Of a stretch of 10,312 nt of DNA, positions 1 through 6,012 are shown one piece after another. This stretch comes from Acidobacteriota bacterium. GTDB taxonomy: Bacteria; Acidobacteriota; Vicinamibacteria; Vicinamibacterales; Vicinamibacteraceae. The notes under the pieces were generated by a model. That model had not been told where the DNA came from. It made no database searches and was given only the letters and a program-made list of their open reading frames with translations. The position numbers and the translations under genes are program-made. Where the stretch lies: positions 1 through 10,312 of the forward strand of contig JAEYZV010000151.1 of the NCBI GenBank assembly GCA_023427865.1, read 5' to 3'. Position 1 is the stretch's first letter; the number at the start of each line of letters is the position of its first letter.

Positions 1-435
1 GCCGAGCTCGGCTCGATGGCGGTCACCGACCAGCTCAACGCCCTCCGCGCGCTCGGCACCGACCCGGTGCGCAAGCTCGCGGTGCCCCGTGTGATTGCCG
101 GCGTCGTCATGGTGCCGATCCTGACGGTGATCTCGGACTTCGTCGGCATCGTCGGCGCCTGGATCATCACCGTCACGCAGCTGCGCGTTGCGTCGAGCGT
201 GTACTGGAATTCGGTCGTCGATGCGCTCTACATCCAGGACGTCTGGATGGGGCTGATCAAGCCTGTCGTCCTCGGGTTCGCGATCGTCAGCATCGCGTGC
301 TTCGTCGGGATGCGGACCACGGGCGGCACCCAGGGCGTCGGGCGCAGCACGACGCAGGCGGTGGTGGCCGGATCGGTCGGCGTGCTGGTGCTCGACTTCA
401 TCATCACCAAGCTGCTGATCTCGGTGATGTACTGA
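1..435 (+). CDS. mlaE: MlaE-type ABC transporter permease, 3' part (5' end outside window)
   Basis: This is the C-terminal 144 residues of an MlaE-family inner-membrane permease, the membrane subunit of the MCE/Mla phospholipid transporter. The reading frame is open from base 1, so the ATG at 16 is internal. The fragment begins with AELGSMAVTDQLNALRALG, matching the conserved cytoplasmic segment of the family (AELGxMxxTEQ..AL..LGxDP), followed by DPVRKLAVPRVIAG. Hydrophobic membrane segments lie around fragment residues 30-58 and 79-100. The end matches the family terminus: a GRSTTQAVV-like motif, then a last membrane helix (about residues 118-142). MlaE of E. coli is about 260 residues, so a little under half is missing upstream. 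The stop is 2 bases before the mlaF start, so the two are surely co-transcribed. The identification is firm; lipid cargo and direction of transport cannot be read from sequence. Confidence 0.93.
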   Translation, partial: AELGSMAVTDQLNALRALGTDPVRKLAVPRVIAGVVMVPILTVISDFVGIVGAWIITVTQLRVASSVYWNSVVDALYIQDVWMGLIKPVVLGFAIVSIACFVGMRTTGGTQGVGRSTTQAVVAGSVGVLVLDFIITKLLISVMY

Positions 436-437
436 GC

Positions 438-1286
438 ATGGGCACGCCGACTCCTCTCGAGAGCCGACTGTCGCGGGTGAAGACGCCGGGCGAGCCGGTG
501 ATCGTCTTCGAGAACGTGGTGCTCGCCTTCGGCGACAACGTCATCCTGAAGGACGTGAGCTTCGAGCTGCGGGCGGGATACTCGAAGATCTTCCTGGGCG
601 CGAGCGGCGCCGGCAAGAGCACGATCCTGAAGCTCATCCTGGGCCTGCTGAAGCCGAACGCGGGCAAGATCTGGGTCAACGGCGTGCGCGTCGACACGCT
701 CAGTGAAGCGGAGATGATGGCCGTCCGCGACGATGTCGGCATGGTGTTCCAGGAAGGGGCGCTCTTCGACTCGCTCACCGTGCGCGAGAACGTCGGGTAC
801 AAGCTGTACGAGGAGAGCGACATGGAACTCGAGGCCGTGCATCGTCGGGTCGAGGAGGTACTCGGCTGGGTGGAGCTCGAGGAGCACATCGACAAGATGC
901 CGTCGCAGCTCTCGGGCGGCCAGCGTCGCCGCGTCGCCATCGCCCGGGCGATGACCTTCCAGCCGCGCATCATCCTCTACGACGAGCCCACGACCGGGCT
1001 GGACCCGATCACGTCGATCACCATCGACGACGAGATCGTGAAGATGCGCGACATCGAGGGCGTGAGTTCGATCATGGTGACGCACCAGCTGCGTGACGCC
1101 TTCTGGGTCGCCGAGAAGATGGCCGTCCGCGGGGACGACGGGAAGGTGCACGTCGTGCCCGCCACGCCAGAGAAGATGGCGCAGACCGAGTTCGTGATGC
1201 TGCGCGAGGGCGTGATCGCCTTCGAAGGCACCGCTGCCGAACTGCGCGCCGCCACCGATCCGTACCTGCAGCTTTTCCTGAGTTGA
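438..1286 (+). CDS. mlaF: MlaF-type ABC transporter ATP-binding protein
   Basis: This is the ATPase subunit (282 residues) that powers the MlaE permease at the cytoplasmic face of the inner membrane. All ABC motifs are present and intact: Walker A GASGAGKST (54-62), Q-loop Gln105 in VFQEGALFDSLTV (FQ.GALFDSLTV is typical of MlaF), signature LSGGQ (158-162), Walker B IILYDEP (178-184), D-loop GLDP (187-190) and switch His216. ATG 438 is chosen because it follows the mlaE stop by 2 bases and leaves a normal N-terminus; the frame is open further upstream but overlaps mlaE. No Shine-Dalgarno is obvious, so translation is probably coupled to mlaE. Two oddities: about 20 extra residues around 229-250, between the H-loop region and the usual final strand (FVMLREGVIAFEGT), and no C-terminal extension beyond LQLFLS, the part of E. 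coli MlaF that lies near MlaB. Confidence 0.95.
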   Translation: MGTPTPLESRLSRVKTPGEPVIVFENVVLAFGDNVILKDVSFELRAGYSKIFLGASGAGKSTILKLILGLLKPNAGKIWVNGVRVDTLSEAEMMAVRDDVGMVFQEGALFDSLTVRENVGYKLYEESDMELEAVHRRVEEVLGWVELEEHIDKMPSQLSGGQRRRVAIARAMTFQPRIILYDEPTTGLDPITSITIDDEIVKMRDIEGVSSIMVTHQLRDAFWVAEKMAVRGDDGKVHVVPATPEKMAQTEFVMLREGVIAFEGTAAELRAATDPYLQLFLS

Positions 1287-1290
1287 TCCC

Positions 1291-2331
1291 ATGCCTCGCA
1301 CTCGCACACTCGCCTGGTCACAGCTCAAGATCGGCATCCTGGCCGTTGCCGCGTTCACGCTGGCCACCATGCTGATCTTCGCCGTCGGTGGCGACGCGGG
1401 CCTGTTCTCGGGCCGCCACTACCTGAAGACCCGCTTCCCCAATGCCGGAGGCGTGCAGTCGGGCGCCGTCGTCCGGCTTGCCGGCGTGAACGGCGGCGCG
1501 GTGGAGGACGTGTACTTCGACGGCGCGGGCGTGGAGATGGTGCGCCGGGGCCGCCCGGAAGCCATGGACAAGATCACCACGAACTCGGTGGCGCAGATCG
1601 GCTCGGTGAGCCTGCTCGGCGAGGGCGCCATCGACATCAGCGCGTCGCGTGACGGGCAGCCGCTCGACGACTGGGACTACATCCGATCGGGCCCCACGCC
1701 CGGGCAGATCGCCGATGTCGCCGAGAACGCGTCGCAGACGCTGGCGCAGGCGACCCAGCTGCTCGAGGACGTGCGCGCGGGGAAGGGCACGGTGGGCAAG
1801 CTGTTCACGCAGGACCAGCTGCACGATCAGCTCTCGGGCGTGGTGCGCGCGACGCAGGGGGTGATCACGGCCATCGAGCAGGGGCGCGGGCCTGCGGGCA
1901 CGCTGATCAACAACCGCCAGGCCGCACGCAACCTCGAACGCGCGCTGGCGAACCTCGACACCGTGACGAGCAACATCGCCGCCGGCAAGGGGACCCTCGG
2001 ATCGCTGCTGAACGACGACGCCCTCGCACGGTCCCTGAACGCGACCACCGACAACCTGCGGACGCTGACCGCCGGCATGAGGGCGGGCCAGGGCACGGCC
2101 GGCAAGCTGTTCACCGACGAGGCGCTCTATAATCGGCTCGACTCGGTGACGCAGCGCCTCGACACCCTGGTGTCGAACCTGAATCGCGGCGAGGGCACGG
2201 CGGGCAAGCTCCTGAACGACAAACAGCTGTACGACAACATGAACGGTGCGGTCACCGAGCTGCGCGGCCTGCTCGCCGAGATCCGCAAGGACCCGAAGAA
2301 GTACTTGAATGTGAGGGTGAGCATTTTCTAG
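1291..2331 (+). CDS. mlaD: MlaD-type MCE-domain lipid-binding protein with long repeat tail
   Basis: This 346-residue protein is the periplasmic lipid-binding subunit of the MCE transporter, anchored in the inner membrane. A short cytoplasmic N-terminus is followed by one membrane helix (about 12-33) and a single MCE domain (about 43-118) with the recognisable VRLAGVNGGAVEDV and VSLLGEGAIDIS motifs; family members form hexameric rings with a central pore. The strand at 81-88 (VEMVRRGR) is unusually charged. From residue 164 to 333 come five repeats of exactly 34 residues, each opening with a G-x-G-T-x-G-x-L turn and continuing as a probable helix; the C-terminus is DPKKYLNVRVSIF. E. coli MlaD has 183 residues and lacks this tail, so the protein is nearly twice as long. 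It starts 4 bases after mlaF with no clear Shine-Dalgarno, implying coupled translation. MCE identity is secure; that the tail lengthens the lipid conduit or contacts partners is inference. Confidence 0.93.
   Translation: MPRTRTLAWSQLKIGILAVAAFTLATMLIFAVGGDAGLFSGRHYLKTRFPNAGGVQSGAVVRLAGVNGGAVEDVYFDGAGVEMVRRGRPEAMDKITTNSVAQIGSVSLLGEGAIDISASRDGQPLDDWDYIRSGPTPGQIADVAENASQTLAQATQLLEDVRAGKGTVGKLFTQDQLHDQLSGVVRATQGVITAIEQGRGPAGTLINNRQAARNLERALANLDTVTSNIAAGKGTLGSLLNDDALARSLNATTDNLRTLTAGMRAGQGTAGKLFTDEALYNRLDSVTQRLDTLVSNLNRGEGTAGKLLNDKQLYDNMNGAVTELRGLLAEIRKDPKKYLNVRVSIF
1780..2289 (+). repeat. Five in-frame 102-base units encoding 34-residue repeats in MlaD
   Basis: The turns GKGTVGKL, GRGPAGTL, GKGTLGSL, GQGTAGKL and GEGTAGKL begin at MlaD residues 164, 198, 232, 266 and 300, an exact spacing of 34 residues with no insertion or deletion. 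Unit 2 is the most diverged, with Pro in place of Thr. The DNA units are clearly diverged from each other, so this is an old protein repeat, not a recent tandem duplication. Each unit has Leu/Val positions consistent with an amphipathic helix. Confidence 0.9.
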
Positions 2332-2343
2332 TGGGCCGCGACT

Positions 2344-2413
2344 GGGGATTGGGGACTCGGGATTCGGCTCGTCAGCATCCCCAATCCCGAATCCCGATGC
2401 CCGAGACCCGGTG
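2344..2413. repeat. Intergenic G/C-run heptamer repeat with inverted symmetry
   Basis: The 93-base spacer between mlaD and the next gene is nearly filled by this element. The left half has G-runs at 2344-2347, 2351-2354 and 2359-2361. The right half has C-runs at 2379-2382, 2386-2388, 2393-2395, 2400-2402 and 2407-2409, the last four spaced exactly 7 bases (CCCGAAT, CCCGATG, CCCGAGA, CCCGGTG). Bases 2357-2367 and 2387-2397 are a perfect 11-base inverted repeat with a 19-base loop; 2345-2354 can pair instead with 2379-2388. There is no T-tract, so it is not a standard intrinsic terminator. The minus strand satisfies a four-run G-quadruplex pattern with loops of 3-4 bases. Confidence 0.75.
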
Positions 2414-2424
2414 CGGTTATTGAC

Positions 2425-2844
2425 ATGAACGACTGGACCAACATCTGGCTCGCGATCATCGCGATCTCCACGTTGCTGATGGCGGTGATCCAGGTGGGGG
2501 CGATCGTCGCGGGGGCCATTGCCGCCAGGCGACTGCAGGCCCGCGTCGCACGGCTCGAGACCCAGATGCAGCCGCTGCTCGAACGCATCCACACGATCAG
2601 CGCCGACGCGACGCGCATCTCGGCCCTGGCGGTGAAGCAGGCCGAAAAGGCCGACGTCGCCTTCACGAGCGCCGCCTCCCGTATGGATCAGACGCTCGCA
2701 GTGGTGCAGAATGCGGTCGTCGCGCCAGCTCGTGAAGGCATGGCGTTGGCCGCCGCCGTTCGGGCCGCGGTCGGCTCCCTGAAGAAGGGACCGGCCCGCC
2801 GCAAGCCCACCGGCGAGGACGACGACGCCATGTTCATCGGCTGA
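2425..2844 (+). CDS. Small single-span membrane protein with helical tail, unknown function
   Basis: I do not recognise a named family. The 139-residue product has one N-terminal membrane helix (about 8-33, rich in Ile, Ala and Val), a basic RR at 35-36, then an Ala/Gln/Glu-rich stretch (about 36-115) that looks helical and partly coiled-coil. It ends in a Lys/Arg-rich segment and the acidic terminus GEDDDAMFIG. The general build resembles DUF948-like proteins, which I offer only as a guess. No good Shine-Dalgarno precedes ATG 2425; it is chosen because it lies directly before the membrane segment. The gene follows mlaD by 93 bases on the same strand and could be co-transcribed, which would make it a candidate accessory protein of the MCE transporter, but nothing in its sequence proves this. 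Confidence 0.75.
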   Translation: MNDWTNIWLAIIAISTLLMAVIQVGAIVAGAIAARRLQARVARLETQMQPLLERIHTISADATRISALAVKQAEKADVAFTSAASRMDQTLAVVQNAVVAPAREGMALAAAVRAAVGSLKKGPARRKPTGEDDDAMFIG

Positions 2845-2882
2845 CGCCCCATGTCTCCGGCGCGCCCGTCGCGCCTCTCCGC

Positions 2883-2887
2883 GGAGG
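2883..2887 (+). promoter_or_regulatory. Shine-Dalgarno GGAGG for the secreted protein gene
   Basis: GGAGG lies 10 bases before ATG 2898 and supports that start. It is partly inside the self-complementary CTCCGCGGAG (2877-2886), so the ribosome-binding site could be masked in the mRNA. A second GGAG at 2891-2894 is too close to the start to be the main site. Confidence 0.6.
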
Positions 2888-2897
2888 ACTGGAGTCG

Positions 2898-3458
2898 ATG
2901 AACCAGATGGCCATCCGGGTAGCGGCAGCGCTCCTCGTATCCACGCTCTCACTGGCAGCGCCGGTGAGCGCTCAGCCCGCAGCGGGCACCGCCGCCGCGG
3001 TCAAGGAACTCAGCACCTTGCTCGCCCCGCCGGGCGGGGCCGCCGGTCCCAGGTTCATCGCGGCGGAGGATCCGGCCGATCCCGCGCGATTCGTCGCAGC
3101 CATGATCCTGCCGGACCTGCAGGTGCTGCTCGTCTCGGCCGGCTACTCGGCGCCGGTCCTGCTCCGGGAGCGCGTCCTGACGCGCAAGTACCGCGACGCG
3201 TACCAGGACCTGCAGGCCGCGTCGCAGCCGGACGGCAAGATCGTCATCGAGGATCTGCTCGCCAACGGCCTGGCGATGAAGCCGCTGAAGGGGCAGGCCG
3301 CCGACGCCGCGACCATCGACGGCAAGACCGTGACCTTCGACGGTCAATGGCGCAAGGCGAAGTTGAAGGAAGAGGAATACAGCGCCGCCTACGCGACCGC
3401 CGAAAAGGAATACACGCGGTTGCTCGGCCTGCTGGTCACCCAGGCGAAGCGGCAGTAG
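2898..3458 (+). CDS. Secreted or periplasmic protein of unknown function
   Basis: I do not recognise the family. The 186-residue product has a typical Sec signal peptide: Arg7, a hydrophobic core (about 8-21) and an AxA-like site with probable cleavage after VSA at residue 25. The mature part starts Ala/Pro-rich, then has a hydrophobic segment ILPDLQVLLVSAGYSAPVLL (about 70-89) followed by a charged YRDAYQDLQ region, a strand-like DGKTVTFDGQWRKAKL (141-156) and a Lys/Glu-rich C-terminal helix. No catalytic motif, lipobox or metal-binding cluster is visible. ATG 2898 is supported by GGAGG 10 bases upstream. It follows the membrane protein gene by 53 bases and may belong to the same transcript. 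I compared it by eye with periplasmic MlaC, expected near mlaD, and saw no convincing similarity. Similar uncharacterised proteins seem familiar from Acidobacteriota, but I cannot verify that. Confidence 0.78.
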   Translation: MNQMAIRVAAALLVSTLSLAAPVSAQPAAGTAAAVKELSTLLAPPGGAAGPRFIAAEDPADPARFVAAMILPDLQVLLVSAGYSAPVLLRERVLTRKYRDAYQDLQAASQPDGKIVIEDLLANGLAMKPLKGQAADAATIDGKTVTFDGQWRKAKLKEEEYSAAYATAEKEYTRLLGLLVTQAKRQ

Positions 3459-3518
3459 CCGCTGATCCGCCATTCCACCGGTCGCGGCGGCATGCGAACA
3501 TTGTCGAGGTTCGCCGCG

Positions 3519-4163
3519 ATGCCGCCGTACGCCCTCGCCATCTTCGACTTCGACGGCACGCTCGCCGACAGCTGGGCCCTCATGGGCCAGGCGATGATCG
3601 ACGGGGCCGATCGGTTCGGGTACCGCCGCCTCACGCCCGAAGAGGCGCAGGACCTTCGCGGCAAGGACAACCGCGTGGTCATGCAGGCCATGGGGGTGCG
3701 GATGTGGCAGTTGCCGGCCATTGCCGTGCACATGCGGCAGGTGGCGCTCCAGCATGCGCACCGGATCACCCTCTTCGAGGGCGTTCCGGAGATGCTCGCG
3801 GCGCTTCGCGACGCGGGCACCCGGGTCGCCGTAGTCAGCTCGAACGGCGAGGACGCGATACGGACGGTGCTCGGTCCGGCGTTGACCGGACTCGTGGACG
3901 ACTACGACTGCGGCGCGGCCATCTTCGGCAAGGCGGCGAAGTTCCGTCGTGCGGTGCGACGGGCGGGCGTGGATGGCTGCCGGGCGATCGGGATCGGGGA
4001 CGAGGTGCGCGACATCGCGGCGGCACGCACCGCGGGGATTGCCGCCGGGGCGGTGACGTGGGGCTACGCGACACCCGAACTGCTCGAGAACCACGCCCCC
4101 ACGCACCTGTTCCGGACGGTCGGGGAACTGACAGCGGTACTCACCGGTGCGGGGGGCTGGTAG
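3519..4163 (+). CDS. HAD-superfamily hydrolase, phosphoglycolate phosphatase-like
   Basis: This 214-residue protein is a soluble haloacid-dehalogenase-superfamily phosphatase (subfamily IA type). Motif I is FDFDGTLADS with nucleophile Asp10 and acid/base Asp12; motif II is VVSSN (Ser107); the motif III lysine is probably Lys138 (FGKAAK); motif IV is GIGDEVRD with acidic Asp161 and Asp165. A helical cap of the IA type lies between motif I and about residue 85. Substrates of such enzymes are small phosphate esters and cannot be predicted here. An upstream in-frame ATG at 3492 would add nine residues (MRTLSRFAA), but ATG 3519 has CGAGG 9 bases upstream and puts motif I at the usual distance from the N-terminus. 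The gene converges on the amidohydrolase on the other strand. The C-terminus GAGGW ends directly against a hairpin. Confidence 0.88.
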   Translation: MPPYALAIFDFDGTLADSWALMGQAMIDGADRFGYRRLTPEEAQDLRGKDNRVVMQAMGVRMWQLPAIAVHMRQVALQHAHRITLFEGVPEMLAALRDAGTRVAVVSSNGEDAIRTVLGPALTGLVDDYDCGAAIFGKAAKFRRAVRRAGVDGCRAIGIGDEVRDIAAARTAGIAAGAVTWGYATPELLENHAPTHLFRTVGELTAVLTGAGGW

Positions 4164-4184
4164 GGACGGCTCTCCGAGCCGTCC
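4164..4184. repeat. Perfect 9-bp hairpin immediately after the HAD gene stop
   Basis: GGACGGCTC (4164-4172) and GAGCCGTCC (4176-4184) form a perfect 9-bp stem with loop TCC, beginning on the base after the HAD stop codon. No T-tract follows on either strand, so it is not a classical intrinsic terminator. It may protect the mRNA end, or be a copy of a dispersed palindromic element. Confidence 0.7.
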
Positions 4185-4228
4185 ACCCGCGCAAGCGACG
4201 CGTACACCTCCTCAGGCGCTCCGCAGTG

Positions 4229-4253
4229 CGCCCCTCTACTCCGGGGCGGTTTT
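4229..4253 (+). terminator. Possible weak intrinsic terminator for the HAD gene
   Basis: CGCCCC (4229-4234) pairs with GGGGCG (4243-4248) across an 8-base loop, and TTTT follows at 4250-4253 on the plus strand. The stem is only 6 bp and the T-run only four bases. It overlaps the last codons of the convergent amidohydrolase gene, so the two 3' ends overlap if it works. Confidence 0.4.
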
Positions 4254-5918
4254 CGTATCGGCCTTGCGCACCGTCGGGTACTCGATGCCGAGCTGCTCGA
4301 GGTAGGTCTCGTACTTCGCAGGGTCGTAGTAGTACTTGCGCAGTTCCGGCTTGTACTTCGTCATGATCCCCGTGTTCAGCTCGATGGCCGGCGTGTCGGT
4401 CTCGCGGATGAGCGGCACGTACTTGCGGTCCTTCGTCTGCACGTTCGTGAAGTAGTCCTTCGCGGCGGCGACGACGTCGGGGCGCAGCAGCACGTCCACC
4501 ACCGTCGCCGCGATCACCTGTGCACCGTGGTTCACGCCCTTGTGCGCGATGGGCGTCGCCATCGGGATGGCGTTGGCCCAGTTGTGGCCAGGACCGGCCT
4601 GGAAGTTGGCAGGGAAGCGCAGGGTCACCGTCGGCACCGTCCACGAGATGTCGCCGATGTCGTCGGAGCCGCCGCCGCGACGCTCGTCCTCCGGGATCTC
4701 GTGCTGGCCCTTCAGCTCGCCAATCTTCGTCGTCAGGCCCACGACAGGCACACCGAGCTCCTGCTGCGTCGCCTTGGCGAGCGTCACGTCGGCGTCGCTC
4801 CACGTCGGCAGGCCCACCGCCGTGATGTTCTCGTGCATGGTCTCGGCGAGCGGCTTGTTGAAGTGCTGCGGCCAGGCCGAGCCGAGGACGCGCGAGGTCC
4901 ACGTCGTGTCGGTCATGAGCGCTGCGCCCTTGGCGATGTTGTCGCCGATGTCCCAGAGCCGCTTGATGCGGTCGTAGTCGGTCTCCCGGAAGTAGTACCA
5001 GACGCTCGCCCGGCGGGGGACGACGTTGGGCTGGTCGCCGCCGTTGGTGATGACGTAGTGCGAACGGTGCTGCAGCCGCAGGTGCTCGCGACGCGCGTTC
5101 CAGCCGGCGTTCATCAGTTCCACCGCGTCGAGCGCCGACCTGCCACGCCACGGCGCGCCCGCGCTGTGCGCCGTCTCCCCCTCGAAGGTGTACTCGACCG
5201 ACACCAGTCCGGTGCCTTCGCGTTCGCCCCACGACGTCTCGAGCGCCGAGCCCACGTGGTTGTAGAGCACGACGTCGACGTCCTCGAACAGTCCGGCGCG
5301 GATGTAATACGCCTTCGTCCCGACGAGCTCCTCGGCGATGCCGGGCCAGATCACGAGCGTCCCGGGCAACTTCTCCTTCTCCATCTGCCGCTTCACGGCG
5401 ATGGCCGCGACGATGTTGAGCGGGGTGCCGGAGTTGTGCCCCTCGCCGTGCCCGGGCGCCCCTTCGACGATGGGATCGCGATACGCGACGCCGGGCTTCT
5501 GCGACGCCTGCGGGATGCAGTCCACGTCGGAGCCGAGCGCAATCACCGGCGAGCCGGATCCCCAGCGGGCGACCCACATCGTCGGGATGCCCGCGTAGCC
5601 CCGCTCGATCCGGAAGCCTTCCTTCTCGAGGATGTTCGTGAGGTACTTCTGCGTCTCGAACTCCTGGAAGCCGAGCTCCGAGAAGCTGAAGACCATGTCG
5701 GTCATCTGCTGGCCGAGCTCGAAGAGCGCCTGCGACTTGACGTCGGCGGTCACGGCCGACTTGATCGCGGCGAGCCTGGGGTTCGCTGGCGTATGGGTGG
5801 CGGCCTGTGCGGTCTCTGGACGGCTGGGCTTGGGTGCGTCCTGTGCCTGCAACCCCGCGCCGGCCAGCGCAACCGTCGCGACGACGGGGAGGAGTGCGCG
5901 TGTCTTCATGCGGGCCAT
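4236..5918 (-). CDS. Exported M20-family amidohydrolase (AbgB-like)
   Basis: This 560-residue exported zinc-type hydrolase resembles the M20D branch (p-aminobenzoyl-glutamate hydrolase AbgB, other amidohydrolases), which cleaves amide bonds. A Sec signal peptide spans 1-25 (hydrophobic core about 8-23, likely cleavage LQA|Q). SELGFQEFET and GIPTMWVARWGSGSPVIALGSD are typical of the family. Probable active-site positions are Asp133 (SDVDCIP), Glu159 and His161 (GHGEGHN), the pair Glu196-Glu197 (GIAEEL), His251 (TAHSAGAP, next to the dimerisation domain) and His445 (GPGHNWANA). A tail of roughly 80 residues follows the catalytic domain. The Cys normally found in GHGCGH is Glu here, which may mark a subfamily. 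Starts at GTG 5924 and ATG 5909 are also possible; ATG 5918 gives a good signal peptide, though no Shine-Dalgarno is clear. It is monocistronic, and the substrate is unknown. Confidence 0.88.
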   Translation of the reverse strand: MARMKTRALLPVVATVALAGAGLQAQDAPKPSRPETAQAATHTPANPRLAAIKSAVTADVKSQALFELGQQMTDMVFSFSELGFQEFETQKYLTNILEKEGFRIERGYAGIPTMWVARWGSGSPVIALGSDVDCIPQASQKPGVAYRDPIVEGAPGHGEGHNSGTPLNIVAAIAVKRQMEKEKLPGTLVIWPGIAEELVGTKAYYIRAGLFEDVDVVLYNHVGSALETSWGEREGTGLVSVEYTFEGETAHSAGAPWRGRSALDAVELMNAGWNARREHLRLQHRSHYVITNGGDQPNVVPRRASVWYYFRETDYDRIKRLWDIGDNIAKGAALMTDTTWTSRVLGSAWPQHFNKPLAETMHENITAVGLPTWSDADVTLAKATQQELGVPVVGLTTKIGELKGQHEIPEDERRGGGSDDIGDISWTVPTVTLRFPANFQAGPGHNWANAIPMATPIAHKGVNHGAQVIAATVVDVLLRPDVVAAAKDYFTNVQTKDRKYVPLIRETDTPAIELNTGIMTKYKPELRKYYYDPAKYETYLEQLGIEYPTVRKADTKTAPE

Positions 5919-5985
5919 CTTCACGCAGGGCCCGGCCGCGAGTCACGCCTTTGGTCTGGCATGAAGCGTCGGAGCGGCGGGCGCA

Positions 5986-6008
5986 GGGCGCGCTCCCCGG
6001 GCGCGCCC
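5986..6008. other. GC-rich hairpin just after the flotillin stop
   Basis: GGGCGCGC (5986-5993) and GCGCGCCC (6001-6008) form a perfect 8-bp stem with a 7-base loop. On the minus strand it begins 4 bases after the flotillin stop codon. No T-tract follows, so it is better described as an mRNA 3'-end hairpin than as an intrinsic terminator. Confidence 0.55.
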
Positions 6009-6012
6009 GTCG

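Noticed and set aside
228..1370. Long minus-strand ORF (380 codons) opposite mlaF
   Set aside because: It is antisense to a gene with all ABC motifs; its composition is Arg/His/Asp-rich with no domain, as expected from a third-position GC shadow.
2344..2413. Heptamer element considered as a CRISPR-like or IS-end structure
   Set aside because: The units are only 7 bases with no spacers, and there is no transposase or target duplication nearby.
2420..2425. TTGACA resembling a perfect -35 box
   Set aside because: It overlaps the start codon of the gene at 2425 and has no -10 at suitable spacing that could serve a downstream gene start.
1318..2952. Minus-strand ORF of 544 codons opposite mlaD and its downstream neighbour
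   Set aside because: It covers the clear MCE gene and two intergenic spacers, with low-complexity His/Arg-rich product and no recognisable motif.
2898..3458. Secreted protein considered as MlaC, the periplasmic partner of MlaD
   Set aside because: Size and location fit loosely, but none of the MlaC sequence landmarks I know are visible, so I leave it unassigned.
3347..4366. Plus-strand ORF of 339 codons overlapping the HAD gene in another frame
   Set aside because: The product is extremely Arg/Gly-rich with no domain, whereas the other frame gives an intact HAD motif set.
5986..6008. Hairpin after flotillin considered as an intrinsic terminator
   Set aside because: No T-tract follows the stem on the minus strand, so I list it only as a hairpin.
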